A stretch of 64,000 nt of DNA from Bifidobacterium coryneforme (lineage in GTDB: Bacteria > Actinomycetota > Actinomycetes > Actinomycetales > Bifidobacteriaceae), in NCBI RefSeq assembly GCF_000737865.1, contig NZ_CP007287.1, positions 1,206,252 through 1,270,251 of the forward strand. The letters are read 5' to 3'. The translations under genes and the position numbers were made by a program. The number at the start of each line of letters is the position of its first letter. Positions within the stretch are counted from its first letter, which is position 1. Below, one piece after another: positions 35,312 through 44,028 of this stretch. A model generated the notes under the pieces. That model had not been told where the DNA came from. It did not search any database and worked only from the letters and a program-made list of their open reading frames with translations.

Positions 35312-36388
35312 ATGAACAGTAAGCAGAACAGAAGAAACGGTCGGCATCAGGATCGGTACAGGATTCACAGTGACGATACAGGGCAACCGAGGCCCACGGA
35401 CGCGGGCAAGATGGACGAAGCCACATCTACAGCGCCAGATGAGCCGCTGTTGCCGGAACCGGGCGAGGACCAACAGCAAAACCCGGAAAATGCAGAAGAT
35501 GTTAGCCACGCCTCCAGCCGGTCCGATGCCCACAAGGCCGGAAGGAAAAAGACCGAAACAACCAGGACCGACGAAGACCACTCCTCCTCAAGCGAATCAG
35601 GCACGGTGAGCACAGATGAACCCGGAGCCACAGAATCCGCACCCGATGAAGATGAGCAAGAAAGGACATCAGCAGCGGAAACCGATTCCGGTGAGGATAA
35701 ACCTGACACGGAAGGACCCGATCGGAAACCGGAAGCCAAAGACGGAGCAGGCAGCGAAGGTCCCGCTGTTCCCGGTCGCGAGAGACCCAAGCCCGATATG
35801 AGTCGAGCAGATGCAGCCGAGGTCGACAAGGCACGTCGCGTCAAGGATGATTCGCCACGAACAAACCGACCAGATGATCCGCACAGCGACAAGAAGCAGG
35901 CAGGTACCGGGACCACCGGCAAGCGCGGCAGGACCAAGAATCTCGGTTCCTTCTACCTCGGCCTAGCAGCCGCTTTCCTGGTAGCCGCCTTGGGACTCAG
36001 CCTGAGCACCCTACCCATCTTCTTCTCCATCCCCTTGGCTGCGGTCCTCTTCGGAATCGGCATCTGGTTGCTTTCTTACGCCAGCCTCCAATCCCCCGAC
36101 CAGGCACCGGAACCAGGATCCGGAGCCGACCGGCACACTGCGACGGTTGTGATAACGGCGGTCCTCCTGGTCCTCCAGACATTCATCATGGACGTTTTCA
36201 TCTTTACCAGGATGGGGTCGGTCCAGAAGTACCAGAACCCGGTCATCATCACCTGGATTCTTGCCACCGTGGTCGAAACCATCGCCGCCTTCGCCTTGAT
36301 CTACCGCCACAACCCTTCTTCCAAGGCCCCGAAACCTCAGCCCAAGGAGGATGCTGATCAACAGGAGATGTTGCCTCCGAAACAATGA
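35312..36388 (+). CDS. Membrane protein with long disordered acidic N-terminus
   Basis: 358 residues from ATG 35312 (GGGAG 5 nt upstream). Residues 1-210 are low-complexity, rich in Glu, Asp, Ser, Thr, Pro, Lys, with no predicted fold. Residues ~220-345 hold four hydrophobic helices, for example FYLGLAAAFLVAALGLSLST and TATVVITAVLLVLQTFIMDV. The C-terminus is polar. No family is recognised; it could be an envelope-associated protein. Confidence 0.6.
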   Translation: MNSKQNRRNGRHQDRYRIHSDDTGQPRPTDAGKMDEATSTAPDEPLLPEPGEDQQQNPENAEDVSHASSRSDAHKAGRKKTETTRTDEDHSSSSESGTVSTDEPGATESAPDEDEQERTSAAETDSGEDKPDTEGPDRKPEAKDGAGSEGPAVPGRERPKPDMSRADAAEVDKARRVKDDSPRTNRPDDPHSDKKQAGTGTTGKRGRTKNLGSFYLGLAAAFLVAALGLSLSTLPIFFSIPLAAVLFGIGIWLLSYASLQSPDQAPEPGSGADRHTATVVITAVLLVLQTFIMDVFIFTRMGSVQKYQNPVIITWILATVVETIAAFALIYRHNPSSKAPKPQPKEDADQQEMLPPKQ

Positions 36389-36450
36389 CCGACGGGGAAT
36401 GAGACCGGCTGTGCATCCCCAAAAGCCATCCCGACAGCATAGGGCGTGAA

Positions 36451-36490
36451 TGCAAAAGGTGCATCATCTGCGCCATCTGCATCTTTTGCA
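36451..36490. repeat. Inverted repeat upstream of the aldolase gene
   Basis: TGCAAAAGGTGCA (36451-36463) and TGCATCTTTTGCA (36478-36490) pair at 12 of 13 positions around a 14-nt loop. Possible terminator of the preceding gene or a regulatory hairpin. Confidence 0.5.
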
Positions 36491-36517
36491 TCCTCGCCCG
36501 CACCAGATGCTGAGATA

Positions 36518-36553
36518 AATGGGTGGGGCATTGATTCTCATGCCCCACCCATT
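36518..36553. repeat. Second inverted repeat upstream of the aldolase gene
   Basis: AATGGGTGGGGCAT (36518-36531) and ATGCCCCACCCATT (36540-36553) form a 14-bp perfect stem with an 8-nt loop, about 130 bp before the next start. Not followed by a T-run on the plus strand; on the minus strand TTTAT follows. Confidence 0.6.
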
Positions 36554-36684
36554 CGCCACATCCGCACCCGTCCAGCCACATCTCCCACCTGCACCACATG
36601 GGAGCCCTAAGCCATATGCTGATAGAGATTGGCACACGTGTCACCGGCAAAACCCGGAATGAAGACCGGACAGAAAGGACAGCC

Positions 36685-37710
36685 ATGCTCTCATTCGTCA
36701 ACGACTATTCCGAAGGCGCCCATCCCGCAGTCCTTCAGCGGCTGATCGACACCAACATGGAGCAGCTCCCCGGATACGGCAGGGACCGGTATTGCAGCTC
36801 GGCAGCACGCAAAATAGCCGAAGACTGCTCCTGCCCCCAGGCCCAGGTCTTCTTCATGGCGGGTGGCACACAGACCAATCAGACCATCGTCTCCTGCATC
36901 CTCAAGCCTTGGCAGGGCCTTGTCGCCGCGGATACCGGACACGTGAACGTCCACGAAGCGGGGGCCATCGAGGCAGTCGACCACAAGGTCCTTACGGTCG
37001 AGGGAGACCGGGGGAAGATTCGCCCTGACACCCTGGATTCATACCTTGAAGGGTTCTACGCCGACGGCAACCACGAGCAGATGGTCTTCCCCGGCATGGT
37101 GTACATATCCCACCCCACCGAATACGGCACGCTCTACACCCGGCAGGAACTTGAGCAGCTCTCTGATATCTGCCACCGGTATGAGATCCCCCTCTATCTG
37201 GATGGCGCCCGGTTGGGATACGGCCTGGTGGCACCGGGGACGGATGTGGACCTGGACGACATCGCCGCTCTCTGCGACATCTTCTATATCGGTGGAACCA
37301 AGGTGGGCGCCCTCTGCGGTGAGGCCGTGGTCTTCCCCAAGGGTGACGCCCCTGAGCACATGAGCACGATGATCAAGCGGCGTGGGGCCCTCCTGGCCAA
37401 GGGAAGGCTGCTCGGCATACAGTTTGATGCCCTCTTCACCGATGACCTGTACAAGCGGATAAGCCGCAATGCCATCGACACCGCCACGATGATCAAGGAT
37501 GCCTTGAGGGAGAAGGGCTATCAAATCTATATGGACTCCCCCACCAATCAGACCTTCGTACGCCTGGACAACAGGAAGATGGAGGAGCTGGCCGAGCATG
37601 TGGCCTTTGACTTCTGGGAGCGCAGCGATGCCGACCACACAATCATCAGGTTCGCCACATCCTGGGCCACATCAATCGAGGACACCAAGGCCCTGATTGA
37701 CCTGCTCTGA
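36685..37710 (+). CDS. Threonine aldolase-like / beta-eliminating lyase, PLP-dependent
   Basis: 341 residues of the fold-type I aldolase/beta-eliminating lyase family, likely splitting L-threonine or allo-threonine to glycine and acetaldehyde. Start MLSFVNDYSEGAHPAVLQRL with AAAGGA upstream. Core motifs: MAGGTQTNQTIVSC, ADTGHVNVHEAGAIEA, PLYLDGARLGYGL (PLP-binding Asp/Arg) and YIGGTKVGALCGEAVV with the Schiff-base Lys. Substrate preference cannot be told from sequence. Confidence 0.82.
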   Translation: MLSFVNDYSEGAHPAVLQRLIDTNMEQLPGYGRDRYCSSAARKIAEDCSCPQAQVFFMAGGTQTNQTIVSCILKPWQGLVAADTGHVNVHEAGAIEAVDHKVLTVEGDRGKIRPDTLDSYLEGFYADGNHEQMVFPGMVYISHPTEYGTLYTRQELEQLSDICHRYEIPLYLDGARLGYGLVAPGTDVDLDDIAALCDIFYIGGTKVGALCGEAVVFPKGDAPEHMSTMIKRRGALLAKGRLLGIQFDALFTDDLYKRISRNAIDTATMIKDALREKGYQIYMDSPTNQTFVRLDNRKMEELAEHVAFDFWERSDADHTIIRFATSWATSIEDTKALIDLL

Positions 37711-37841
37711 TTGAACCTGGTCAGGCTTGGAACATACGACGACACGACCCCGACTTCGTCCCACCCATCGGTATACTGGTACAGCACCGCCCGGGATTGC
37801 CGGGCTGTCGATGTCGTCGTTCCAGCGGAACCGTCATCAGT

Positions 37842-37917
37842 GCGGGCATAGCTTAGTTGGTAAAGCGCGACCTTGCCAAGGTCGAGACCGCGGGTCCGAG
37901 TCCCGTTGCCCGCTCCA
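37842..37917 (+). tRNA. tRNA-Gly (GCC anticodon)
   Basis: Acceptor GCGGGCA/TGCCCGC, anticodon stem-loop CGACC-TTGCCAA-GGTCG (GCC at 37875-37877), T-loop with TCCGAGT, discriminator T and encoded CCA (37915-37917). Confidence 0.93.
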
Positions 37918-38005
37918 CTCCCCACTCCTTCCTTTTTGACATATTCTCCCTGGCGCAGTTGGACCCGGAAGTCCCCTGTACCGGCTCCGGGCCCATCGCC
38001 ACCTA

Positions 38006-38869
38006 TCAGTATGAGAAGGCAGGGACGGCGGCCCCCTTGTAATACCGGTTGATGGCGTCGGCCACATACTTGCTGTGATAGGCGGAAACCAGGGTCTTCA
38101 AGTCCGGACGTTCCTTGTCGGCGGCCCTGGCCACGATGATGTTGACATAGGGGTGGTTGGCAGGTGATTTGAGACCGCCCGGCACCTGGTAGATGGCATC
38201 GTCAACCTTCATGCCGGCATCGATGATGAAGTTGGTGTTGGTGATTCCAGCGGCATAGTCGGGCAGCAGGTTCACGATGCCGGTCGGATCCACCTGGTCC
38301 AGGACCAGACCCCGCGGATTGCCCACAACATCTTCCGGTACCGGTGTGGTGGCCTTGGGGTCACGCAACGTAATCAGCCCGGCACTGTCCAGGACCTTCA
38401 AGGCCCGCCCCAGGTCTATCGGATCATTGGGGATGGCCAGACGCTCACCCGGTTTGATCTGGTCGACGCTGGCGTAACGCTTGGAATAGAGGTTGAGCGG
38501 GGAGATGTAAGTGTCGCCTACAGCAGCGAAGTGGTACCCGTTCTTCCTGGACTCCTGCTCCATGAAGGCATAGTGCTGGAAGGCGTTGAGATCCGTCTCC
38601 TTATTCGCCAAGGCCTGGTTGGCGTATCGCCCGTACTGGAAGGACTTCAGCCTCACCCGGATTCCGGTGTTGCGGGCATCAAGCTCATGCTGGACTGCCT
38701 TCCATATCTCCTCGTCTGCATTGCCCACGACACCGATGCTGATTTCCCGCTCCCCCTGGGTCGGCCGGTTGATACGGACGTATGCAACGCCCATCAGGAT
38801 GGCCACAACTACCATGAGCACGGACACGACAGCCAGTTCCCTCTTGGCCCTGGTTCTTCTGTTTGCCAT
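38006..38869 (-). CDS. metQ: MetQ/NlpA-family substrate-binding protein (first)
   Basis: 287 residues. NlpA-type motifs: EISIGVVGNADEEIWKAVQH, NAFQHYAFMEQE, YISPLNLYSKRY, LAIPNDPIDLGRALKVLDSA and LLPDYAAGITNTNFIID. Substrate is probably methionine or a related compound. The N-terminus is a single hydrophobic helix with no lipobox Cys, so it looks membrane-anchored by an uncleaved segment rather than a lipoprotein. Last gene of the transporter operon and a close paralogue of the next one. Confidence 0.88.
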   Translation of the reverse strand: MANRRTRAKRELAVVSVLMVVVAILMGVAYVRINRPTQGEREISIGVVGNADEEIWKAVQHELDARNTGIRVRLKSFQYGRYANQALANKETDLNAFQHYAFMEQESRKNGYHFAAVGDTYISPLNLYSKRYASVDQIKPGERLAIPNDPIDLGRALKVLDSAGLITLRDPKATTPVPEDVVGNPRGLVLDQVDPTGIVNLLPDYAAGITNTNFIIDAGMKVDDAIYQVPGGLKSPANHPYVNIIVARAADKERPDLKTLVSAYHSKYVADAINRYYKGAAVPAFSY

Positions 38870-38914
38870 CTTCTTCCCCTCTTCCCGGACTGCGCGCCGC
38901 CCCGTTCCCGCCTG

Positions 38915-39793
38915 TCAAACCTTGAAGGCCGGCACACAGGCCCCCTTGTACACCCTGGTGATTGTGTCGGCCACCAGCTTGGAGTGGTAGGCCTTGACCA
39001 CCTTGGCATAGGTCGGATTGTCCTTCTGATCACTGGTTGTAACGATGATGTTGATATAAGGCTTATTGGCCGGATTCTGCAGGTCGTATGGGACCTCGTG
39101 GATGGCATCGTGCACACTCATGCCCGCATCAACGACGAAATTGGCATTGGTCACCCCACCGGCATAATCGGGCAGGAGGTTGAGGATCCCCGCCGGATCC
39201 ACCTGCTCCAACCGGAGATGCTTGGGGTTCTCAACCACATCCTCAGGCAGGGGGTTGGTGGCCTTGGGGTCGCGCAGACCAATCAGTTTGGCATCTGCCA
39301 GGACCTTCAATGCGCGACCCATGTTGGTGGCGTTGTTGGGGATGGCCACCTTGTCGCCATCCTGGAATTGGGAGGGCTTGGAGTACCTCCGTGAGTAGAG
39401 GTTCATCGGAGAAATGTAGGTGTCCCCGATGACCGAGAGCTTGTAGTGGTTCGTTCTGGCGTCATCCTCCAGATAGGCATAGTGCTGGGCTGCATTGAGG
39501 TCCACCTCCCGGTTGGCCGTGGCCTGGTTGACGTAGATGGCATCCTGGAAGGGCTTCAGCCTAATCCTGATATGTTCGTTCCGGCGGTCCAGCTCCTGCT
39601 GGACCGCCTTCCATATCTGATCATCGGAACTGCCGATGACCCCTATGGTGACCGTCTGGGCCCCGGCACCGGCGCGATCCAGGTGGAGGTCGACCCCCAC
39701 GACTGCCGCCAGGAGAAGTATCATGACCAGGCTCAGGACCGCCAGCTCCTTCTTTGCCCGGCTTTTCCGACCCGCATGTTTGGTTTGTACCAC
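38915..39793 (-). CDS. metQ: MetQ/NlpA-family substrate-binding protein (second)
   Basis: 292 residues, paralogue of 38006-38869 (shared HYAYLED, YISPMNLYSRRY, AIPNNATNMGRALKVLADAK, LLPDYAGGVTNANFVVD). Again the N-terminus is a Lys/Arg-rich tail plus transmembrane helix without lipobox Cys. It lies 24 bp from the permease gene. Two binding proteins for one permease and ATPase suggest broadened substrate range. Confidence 0.88.
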   Translation of the reverse strand: MVQTKHAGRKSRAKKELAVLSLVMILLLAAVVGVDLHLDRAGAGAQTVTIGVIGSSDDQIWKAVQQELDRRNEHIRIRLKPFQDAIYVNQATANREVDLNAAQHYAYLEDDARTNHYKLSVIGDTYISPMNLYSRRYSKPSQFQDGDKVAIPNNATNMGRALKVLADAKLIGLRDPKATNPLPEDVVENPKHLRLEQVDPAGILNLLPDYAGGVTNANFVVDAGMSVHDAIHEVPYDLQNPANKPYINIIVTTSDQKDNPTYAKVVKAYHSKLVADTITRVYKGACVPAFKV

Positions 39794-39817
39794 TCTGCTC
39801 GACCCTCCACCCGGCGC

Positions 39818-40498
39818 TCAGTGCTCGATGACCTCGGCCAGGAGCCGGCCGAAGAGTTCAATCAGGGCGATGAAAATGACCAGAACGATGATTGTGGCCA
39901 TGGTCACGTCATACATGTACCGCTGGTAGCCCAGCCGGATGGCGAAGTCCCCCAGCCCGCCTCCGCCCACGATACCCACGGTGGCCGTCTCCCCCACCAG
40001 ACTGACGATGGTGATTGTGGTCACCCGGATGATGGCCGGGATGCTTTCACGAAGATACACGTGCCAGATAATCTGCCAGGTGGACATGCCCATGGATTCC
40101 GCGGCCTCGATGTATCCCGGATCCAGACCCGCCAGGGCGGACTCTATCTGTCTGGAAAAGAAGGGGGTGATTCCCACAACCAGGGGGAAGATGGCACCCT
40201 TGGGCCCGATGGCCGTCCCCATCAACAGCCTGGTCAACGGCACCAGGGCGGCCGCCAGGATGATGAAGGGGATGGATCTGAACAAATCGATCAGTTTGTC
40301 GAGGACATTGAAGACCAGACCGTTGCGTCTGATGCCGTTGCGGCGGGTCACAATCAGGCCCACACCGATAATCAGGGACAGGACGAAGGAGATGACTCCG
40401 GATACCCCGACCATGACCAGGGTCTGGACCAGGCTGTCGAAGAACTCGGGAAGCCGGCTCATCACATTGGGGAACCAGTCGGTAAGCAACGATGTCAT
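39818..40498 (-). CDS. metI: Methionine-type ABC transporter permease
   Basis: 226 residues with five to six helices and the EAA-type loop region EAAESMGMSTWQIIWHVYLR (family: EAA...G). Typical MetI features VETATVGIVGGGGLGDFAIR near the C-terminus. It overlaps the ATPase gene by 4 bp. Confidence 0.92.
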   Translation of the reverse strand: MTSLLTDWFPNVMSRLPEFFDSLVQTLVMVGVSGVISFVLSLIIGVGLIVTRRNGIRRNGLVFNVLDKLIDLFRSIPFIILAAALVPLTRLLMGTAIGPKGAIFPLVVGITPFFSRQIESALAGLDPGYIEAAESMGMSTWQIIWHVYLRESIPAIIRVTTITIVSLVGETATVGIVGGGGLGDFAIRLGYQRYMYDVTMATIIVLVIFIALIELFGRLLAEVIEH

Positions 40499-41547
40499 GA
40501 CTTGAGAACCTCGATTCCGATATTGCGACCCTTCAGGTACGCCAGGGCGTCCTCGATGTGCCCCTCCGTCCCGGCGACCTTGACCACCAGGCCCCCTAGT
40601 GGAGAGCCCTCGACCACATCGATATCACCGAAGATGATGTTGACATCCAGGTCGAAGGCGCGGGAGATATGCGAAACCAAGGCCTCTGATATCTCCTTGG
40701 AGACATAGGACATGCGCAGGATGACCTGCCCCGGATCCAGGGCCACCAAGGGCGAATCCTGGGCCAGGAGGTCGGTGATCTTGTCAAGATTGGAGGTGGT
40801 GTCCACGAATGACCTGGTCAGCTGGGCCTGGGGGTCGGCGAAGACATCGAAGACCCTCCCCTGCTCCACGATCGTGCCGTGGTCAATGACTGCGATCTTG
40901 TTGCATATCTGCCTGATGACGGACATTTCGTGGGTAATCAGGACCACCGTGATGCCCAGGCTGTCATGGAGGTCACGCAGAAGCTGGAGGATGGACTTGG
41001 TGGTGTTGGGGTCCAAGGCGCTGGTGGCCTCATCGCTGAGCAGGATGTCCGGCTCGTTGGCCAGTGCCCTGGCGATGGCCACACGCTGCTGCTGACCACC
41101 CGAGAGCTCTGCGGGGTAGTGGTCTGCCAGGTCCGACAATCCGACCAGGTCCAGAAGTTCGGCCACCCTGGATGCCCGCTCAGGTTTCCGCATACCGCCC
41201 CCAAGAAGGGGAAGCTCCACATTGCCTGCCACGGTGCGGGAGGGCATCAGATTGAAGTGCTGGAAGATCATCCCGGTGCGCTGCCGAAGGGAGCGCAGAT
41301 CGGCCGGATTCAGGTCGCGCACCTCCCGTCCCCGCACCCTGACACTGCCCGAGTCGTACCCCTCCAGGCCATTGATGCACCGAACAAGAGTGGACTTTCC
41401 GGCTCCGCTCAGGCCGATGATGCCGAAGATGTCCCCCTCCTCGATACTCAAGGAGACATCAGCCAGGGCCGTCTTGTCCTCTTCATCGTCACTGCGATAT
41501 GTCTTGGTGAGATCACGAATCTCCACCGCCGGTGTCTGATCGTTCAC
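40495..41547 (-). CDS. metN: Methionine-type ABC transporter ATPase with NIL domain
   Basis: About 350 residues. Walker A IIGLSGAGKSTLVRCI, signature LSGGQQQRVAIARALA, Walker B DILLSDEATSALD and the H-loop VVLITHEMSV. A C-terminal regulatory NIL domain (~265-350) follows, with SPLGGLVVKVAG. The GTG at 41547 has GGAAGG upstream; an ATG at 41562 lacks one. First gene of metN-metI-metQ-metQ. Confidence 0.92.
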   Translation of the reverse strand: MNDQTPAVEIRDLTKTYRSDDEEDKTALADVSLSIEEGDIFGIIGLSGAGKSTLVRCINGLEGYDSGSVRVRGREVRDLNPADLRSLRQRTGMIFQHFNLMPSRTVAGNVELPLLGGGMRKPERASRVAELLDLVGLSDLADHYPAELSGGQQQRVAIARALANEPDILLSDEATSALDPNTTKSILQLLRDLHDSLGITVVLITHEMSVIRQICNKIAVIDHGTIVEQGRVFDVFADPQAQLTRSFVDTTSNLDKITDLLAQDSPLVALDPGQVILRMSYVSKEISEALVSHISRAFDLDVNIIFGDIDVVEGSPLGGLVVKVAGTEGHIEDALAYLKGRNIGIEVLKS

Positions 41548-41735
41548 CTTCCCGCCTTCCATGTCGACTGAGTGTCATGGTAACGACCGCCAAGGCAAGG
41601 AACCAAGCCATTCCTTATAGGTCTTATTTATGAGCGCTTATTGCTGGGCGGAAGGGCGGGGCGGGAGGCGGTCCACCCGTGTGACATCCGGGCCAAGTGA
41701 ACCCTCCTGCGGGCACCCGGTGGCAGAATGAGACC

Positions 41736-43028
41736 ATGACCAATTCCGTCATGTCCGCCGGACCGCCATCCGCCACCGACCGCCCCCTGGGTAACCCACT
41801 GGGCAGTCAACCCACCAGGGTTCTCCTGCTCGGATCAGGTGAACTGGGGAGGGAAATCTGCATCAGCCTGATTCGGCTGGGGGCGTGGGTCTGCGCCGTC
41901 GATTCCTACCAGGGCGCACCGGCGGCCCAGGTGGCCCAGTCTTCCAAGGTTCTGCCCATGACCGACCCTGAGGCCCTGCGTGCCCTGATTACTGAAATCC
42001 GACCGGACCTGATTGTGCCCGAGGTAGAGGCCATCGCCACCGACCAACTGGAATGGGCCGCCAAGCAGGGCATCCAGGTTGTTCCGTCTTCCGGACTGGC
42101 CGCCATGTGCATGGACAGGGAGGCCCTTCGAACCTTCGCCCATGACACCGTAGGCCTGGATACGACCCCCTATCGATTCGCCCAGAATCCCGACCAGCTC
42201 CGCCTGGGAGCCGAGCAGGTGGGGCTGCCCTGCATTGTCAAACCCGTCATGAGTTCATCCGGGCACGGGCAGACCATGGTGCGCACCTGGCAGGACCTGG
42301 ATGAGGCCTGGCGGGTGGCCCAGACTGATGCCCGGGCGGGTGTCCATGAGGGCCGACCCTGCAGGGTGATTGTCGAAGCCCTGGCCCCCCTGGCCCACGA
42401 GCTGACCGTCCTGACCGTCTCCTCCAGTGCCGGAATCGCCACCTGCGAGCCCATCGGACAGTGTCAGGAGGACGGGGATTACCGACAGTCCTGGCAGCCC
42501 GCAGGTCTGGACCAGGCCATATTGGAGGGGGCAACCTCCATAGCACGAAGGCTGGTCCTGGCCATGACCAACCTGGCCCGGGAACAGGGAGAAACCGGCT
42601 GGGGGGTGTACGGGGTGGAGATCTTTGTCCTCAAAGACGGCCGTGTCCTCTTCAACGAGGTGTCACCAAGACCGCATGATACGGGCATGGTCACGATGAT
42701 CTCCCAGCGGCTTTCGGAGTTCGACCTCCATGCCCGGGCCATCCTGGGCATCCCGGTCCGTCAAGGGGATCTGGGACTCGTCCTGCCTCCGGGATGGAGC
42801 GCCGCCAGTCAGGCCGTGCTCACCCGGGGCGAGGGAGAGGTCACCTTCACTGGAGTCCCCCGGGTCCTGTCCGAGCCCGGCACCGATTTGCGCATCTTCT
42901 CCAAGCCCGAAGTCCATGGTCAACGACGGATGGCCGTTGCCCTGGCCCTGGGACCCGATCAGGATGAGGCCAGACGGAAGACCGACCAGATGGTCCAAGG
43001 ACTTCATGCCCGGGTGGGTAAAGGCTGA
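41736..43028 (+). CDS. purT: Formate-dependent phosphoribosylglycinamide formyltransferase (GAR transformylase 2)
   Basis: 430-residue ATP-grasp enzyme making FGAR from GAR, formate and ATP, replacing folate-dependent PurN. Motifs: VLLLGSGELGREICISLIRL, YQGAPAAQVAQSS, VPEVEAIATDQL, KPVMSSSGHGQTMV and NEVSPRPHDTGMVTM. Start ATG 41736; the frame upstream is not family-like. First gene of the purine run. Confidence 0.93.
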   Translation: MTNSVMSAGPPSATDRPLGNPLGSQPTRVLLLGSGELGREICISLIRLGAWVCAVDSYQGAPAAQVAQSSKVLPMTDPEALRALITEIRPDLIVPEVEAIATDQLEWAAKQGIQVVPSSGLAAMCMDREALRTFAHDTVGLDTTPYRFAQNPDQLRLGAEQVGLPCIVKPVMSSSGHGQTMVRTWQDLDEAWRVAQTDARAGVHEGRPCRVIVEALAPLAHELTVLTVSSSAGIATCEPIGQCQEDGDYRQSWQPAGLDQAILEGATSIARRLVLAMTNLAREQGETGWGVYGVEIFVLKDGRVLFNEVSPRPHDTGMVTMISQRLSEFDLHARAILGIPVRQGDLGLVLPPGWSAASQAVLTRGEGEVTFTGVPRVLSEPGTDLRIFSKPEVHGQRRMAVALALGPDQDEARRKTDQMVQGLHARVGKG

Positions 43029-43194
43029 GCACAAATCCGGGGGCCGGAGCGAACGGCAAAACAGGATTTAAGACTCCTCGTACCGCCACGCCGCTCCTGA
43101 CGAGTCCCGGGATTTGTAACTCGGCCTTGGTATTCTGGCCTCGTCCGCAGTCCGGTTATTTCCAATTCGCGAGCACGGCTCAGGAAGGCGAACC

Positions 43195-43944
43195 ATGGAA
43201 AAGTTGGGAATGCTCTACCAAGGCAAAGCTAAGAAGCTCTACGAGACGGATAATCCAGATGTGCTCTGGGTCGAATACACAGACCAGGCGACGGCAGGTA
43301 ACGGGGCCAAGAAAGAGAACATCGCAGGCAAGGCCCATCTCAACAACCAAATCACTTCGGTGGTCTTCAATCTCCTTGCCCGGAGGGGGATTCCCAGCCA
43401 TTTCATCCGTCGGATTTCCGACACCGAACAACTCAACCGACACATGACCATGTTCCCCCTGGAGATTGTCATGCGGAACAAGGCCGCAGGTTCCTTCGCG
43501 GAACGGTACGGGGTCGAAGAGGGGACCGTCCTCAAGCAGCCGGTCCTTGAGTTCTTCTACAAGTCCGATGCCTTGAACGACCCCTTCATCAACCGGGAGG
43601 ACATTCTGGCCCTGGACCTGGCCTCCGCGCAGGACCTGGACATCATCGCCGCCAAGACCCGTGAAATCAACCAGGCCCTGACCGCCATCTTCAAGGCCAT
43701 CGAGGTTGAATTGGTGGACTTCAAAATCGAAATGGGCCGCTCCTCCCAGGGGGTCATCCTCCTGGCCGACGAAATCACCCCCGACACCTGCCGCCTGTGG
43801 TCGACCCGGAACCGGGATGAGGGCATCACCCACCTGGACAAGGACATCTTCCGCAGGGACCTGGGAAGCATCATTCCTGCCTATCAGACCATTCTGGACG
43901 GTCTGACCCGCCTGGATCAGGCCGAAGAGACCAGGCAGGACTGA
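43195..43944 (+). CDS. purC: SAICAR synthetase
   Basis: Phosphoribosylaminoimidazole-succinocarboxamide synthase, 249 residues: [47 protein letters not shown] and [20 protein letters not shown], typical of PurC. AGGAAGG precedes the ATG. 166 bp after purT, so an internal promoter is possible. Confidence 0.95.
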   Translation: MEKLGMLYQGKAKKLYETDNPDVLWVEYTDQATAGNGAKKENIAGKAHLNNQITSVVFNLLARRGIPSHFIRRISDTEQLNRHMTMFPLEIVMRNKAAGSFAERYGVEEGTVLKQPVLEFFYKSDALNDPFINREDILALDLASAQDLDIIAAKTREINQALTAIFKAIEVELVDFKIEMGRSSQGVILLADEITPDTCRLWSTRNRDEGITHLDKDIFRRDLGSIIPAYQTILDGLTRLDQAEETRQD

Positions 43945-44028
43945 GGCCGGTCTGTGCCGAACCTGGACCACCTTCTCCTCCATCATCCCTTCTGATTCCA
44001 AACGCCAGCACTCAGAAAGGCACCTTCC

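Noticed and set aside
38809-39117. Short ORFs between the MetQ genes
   Set aside because: Out-of-frame shadows of the transporter proteins.
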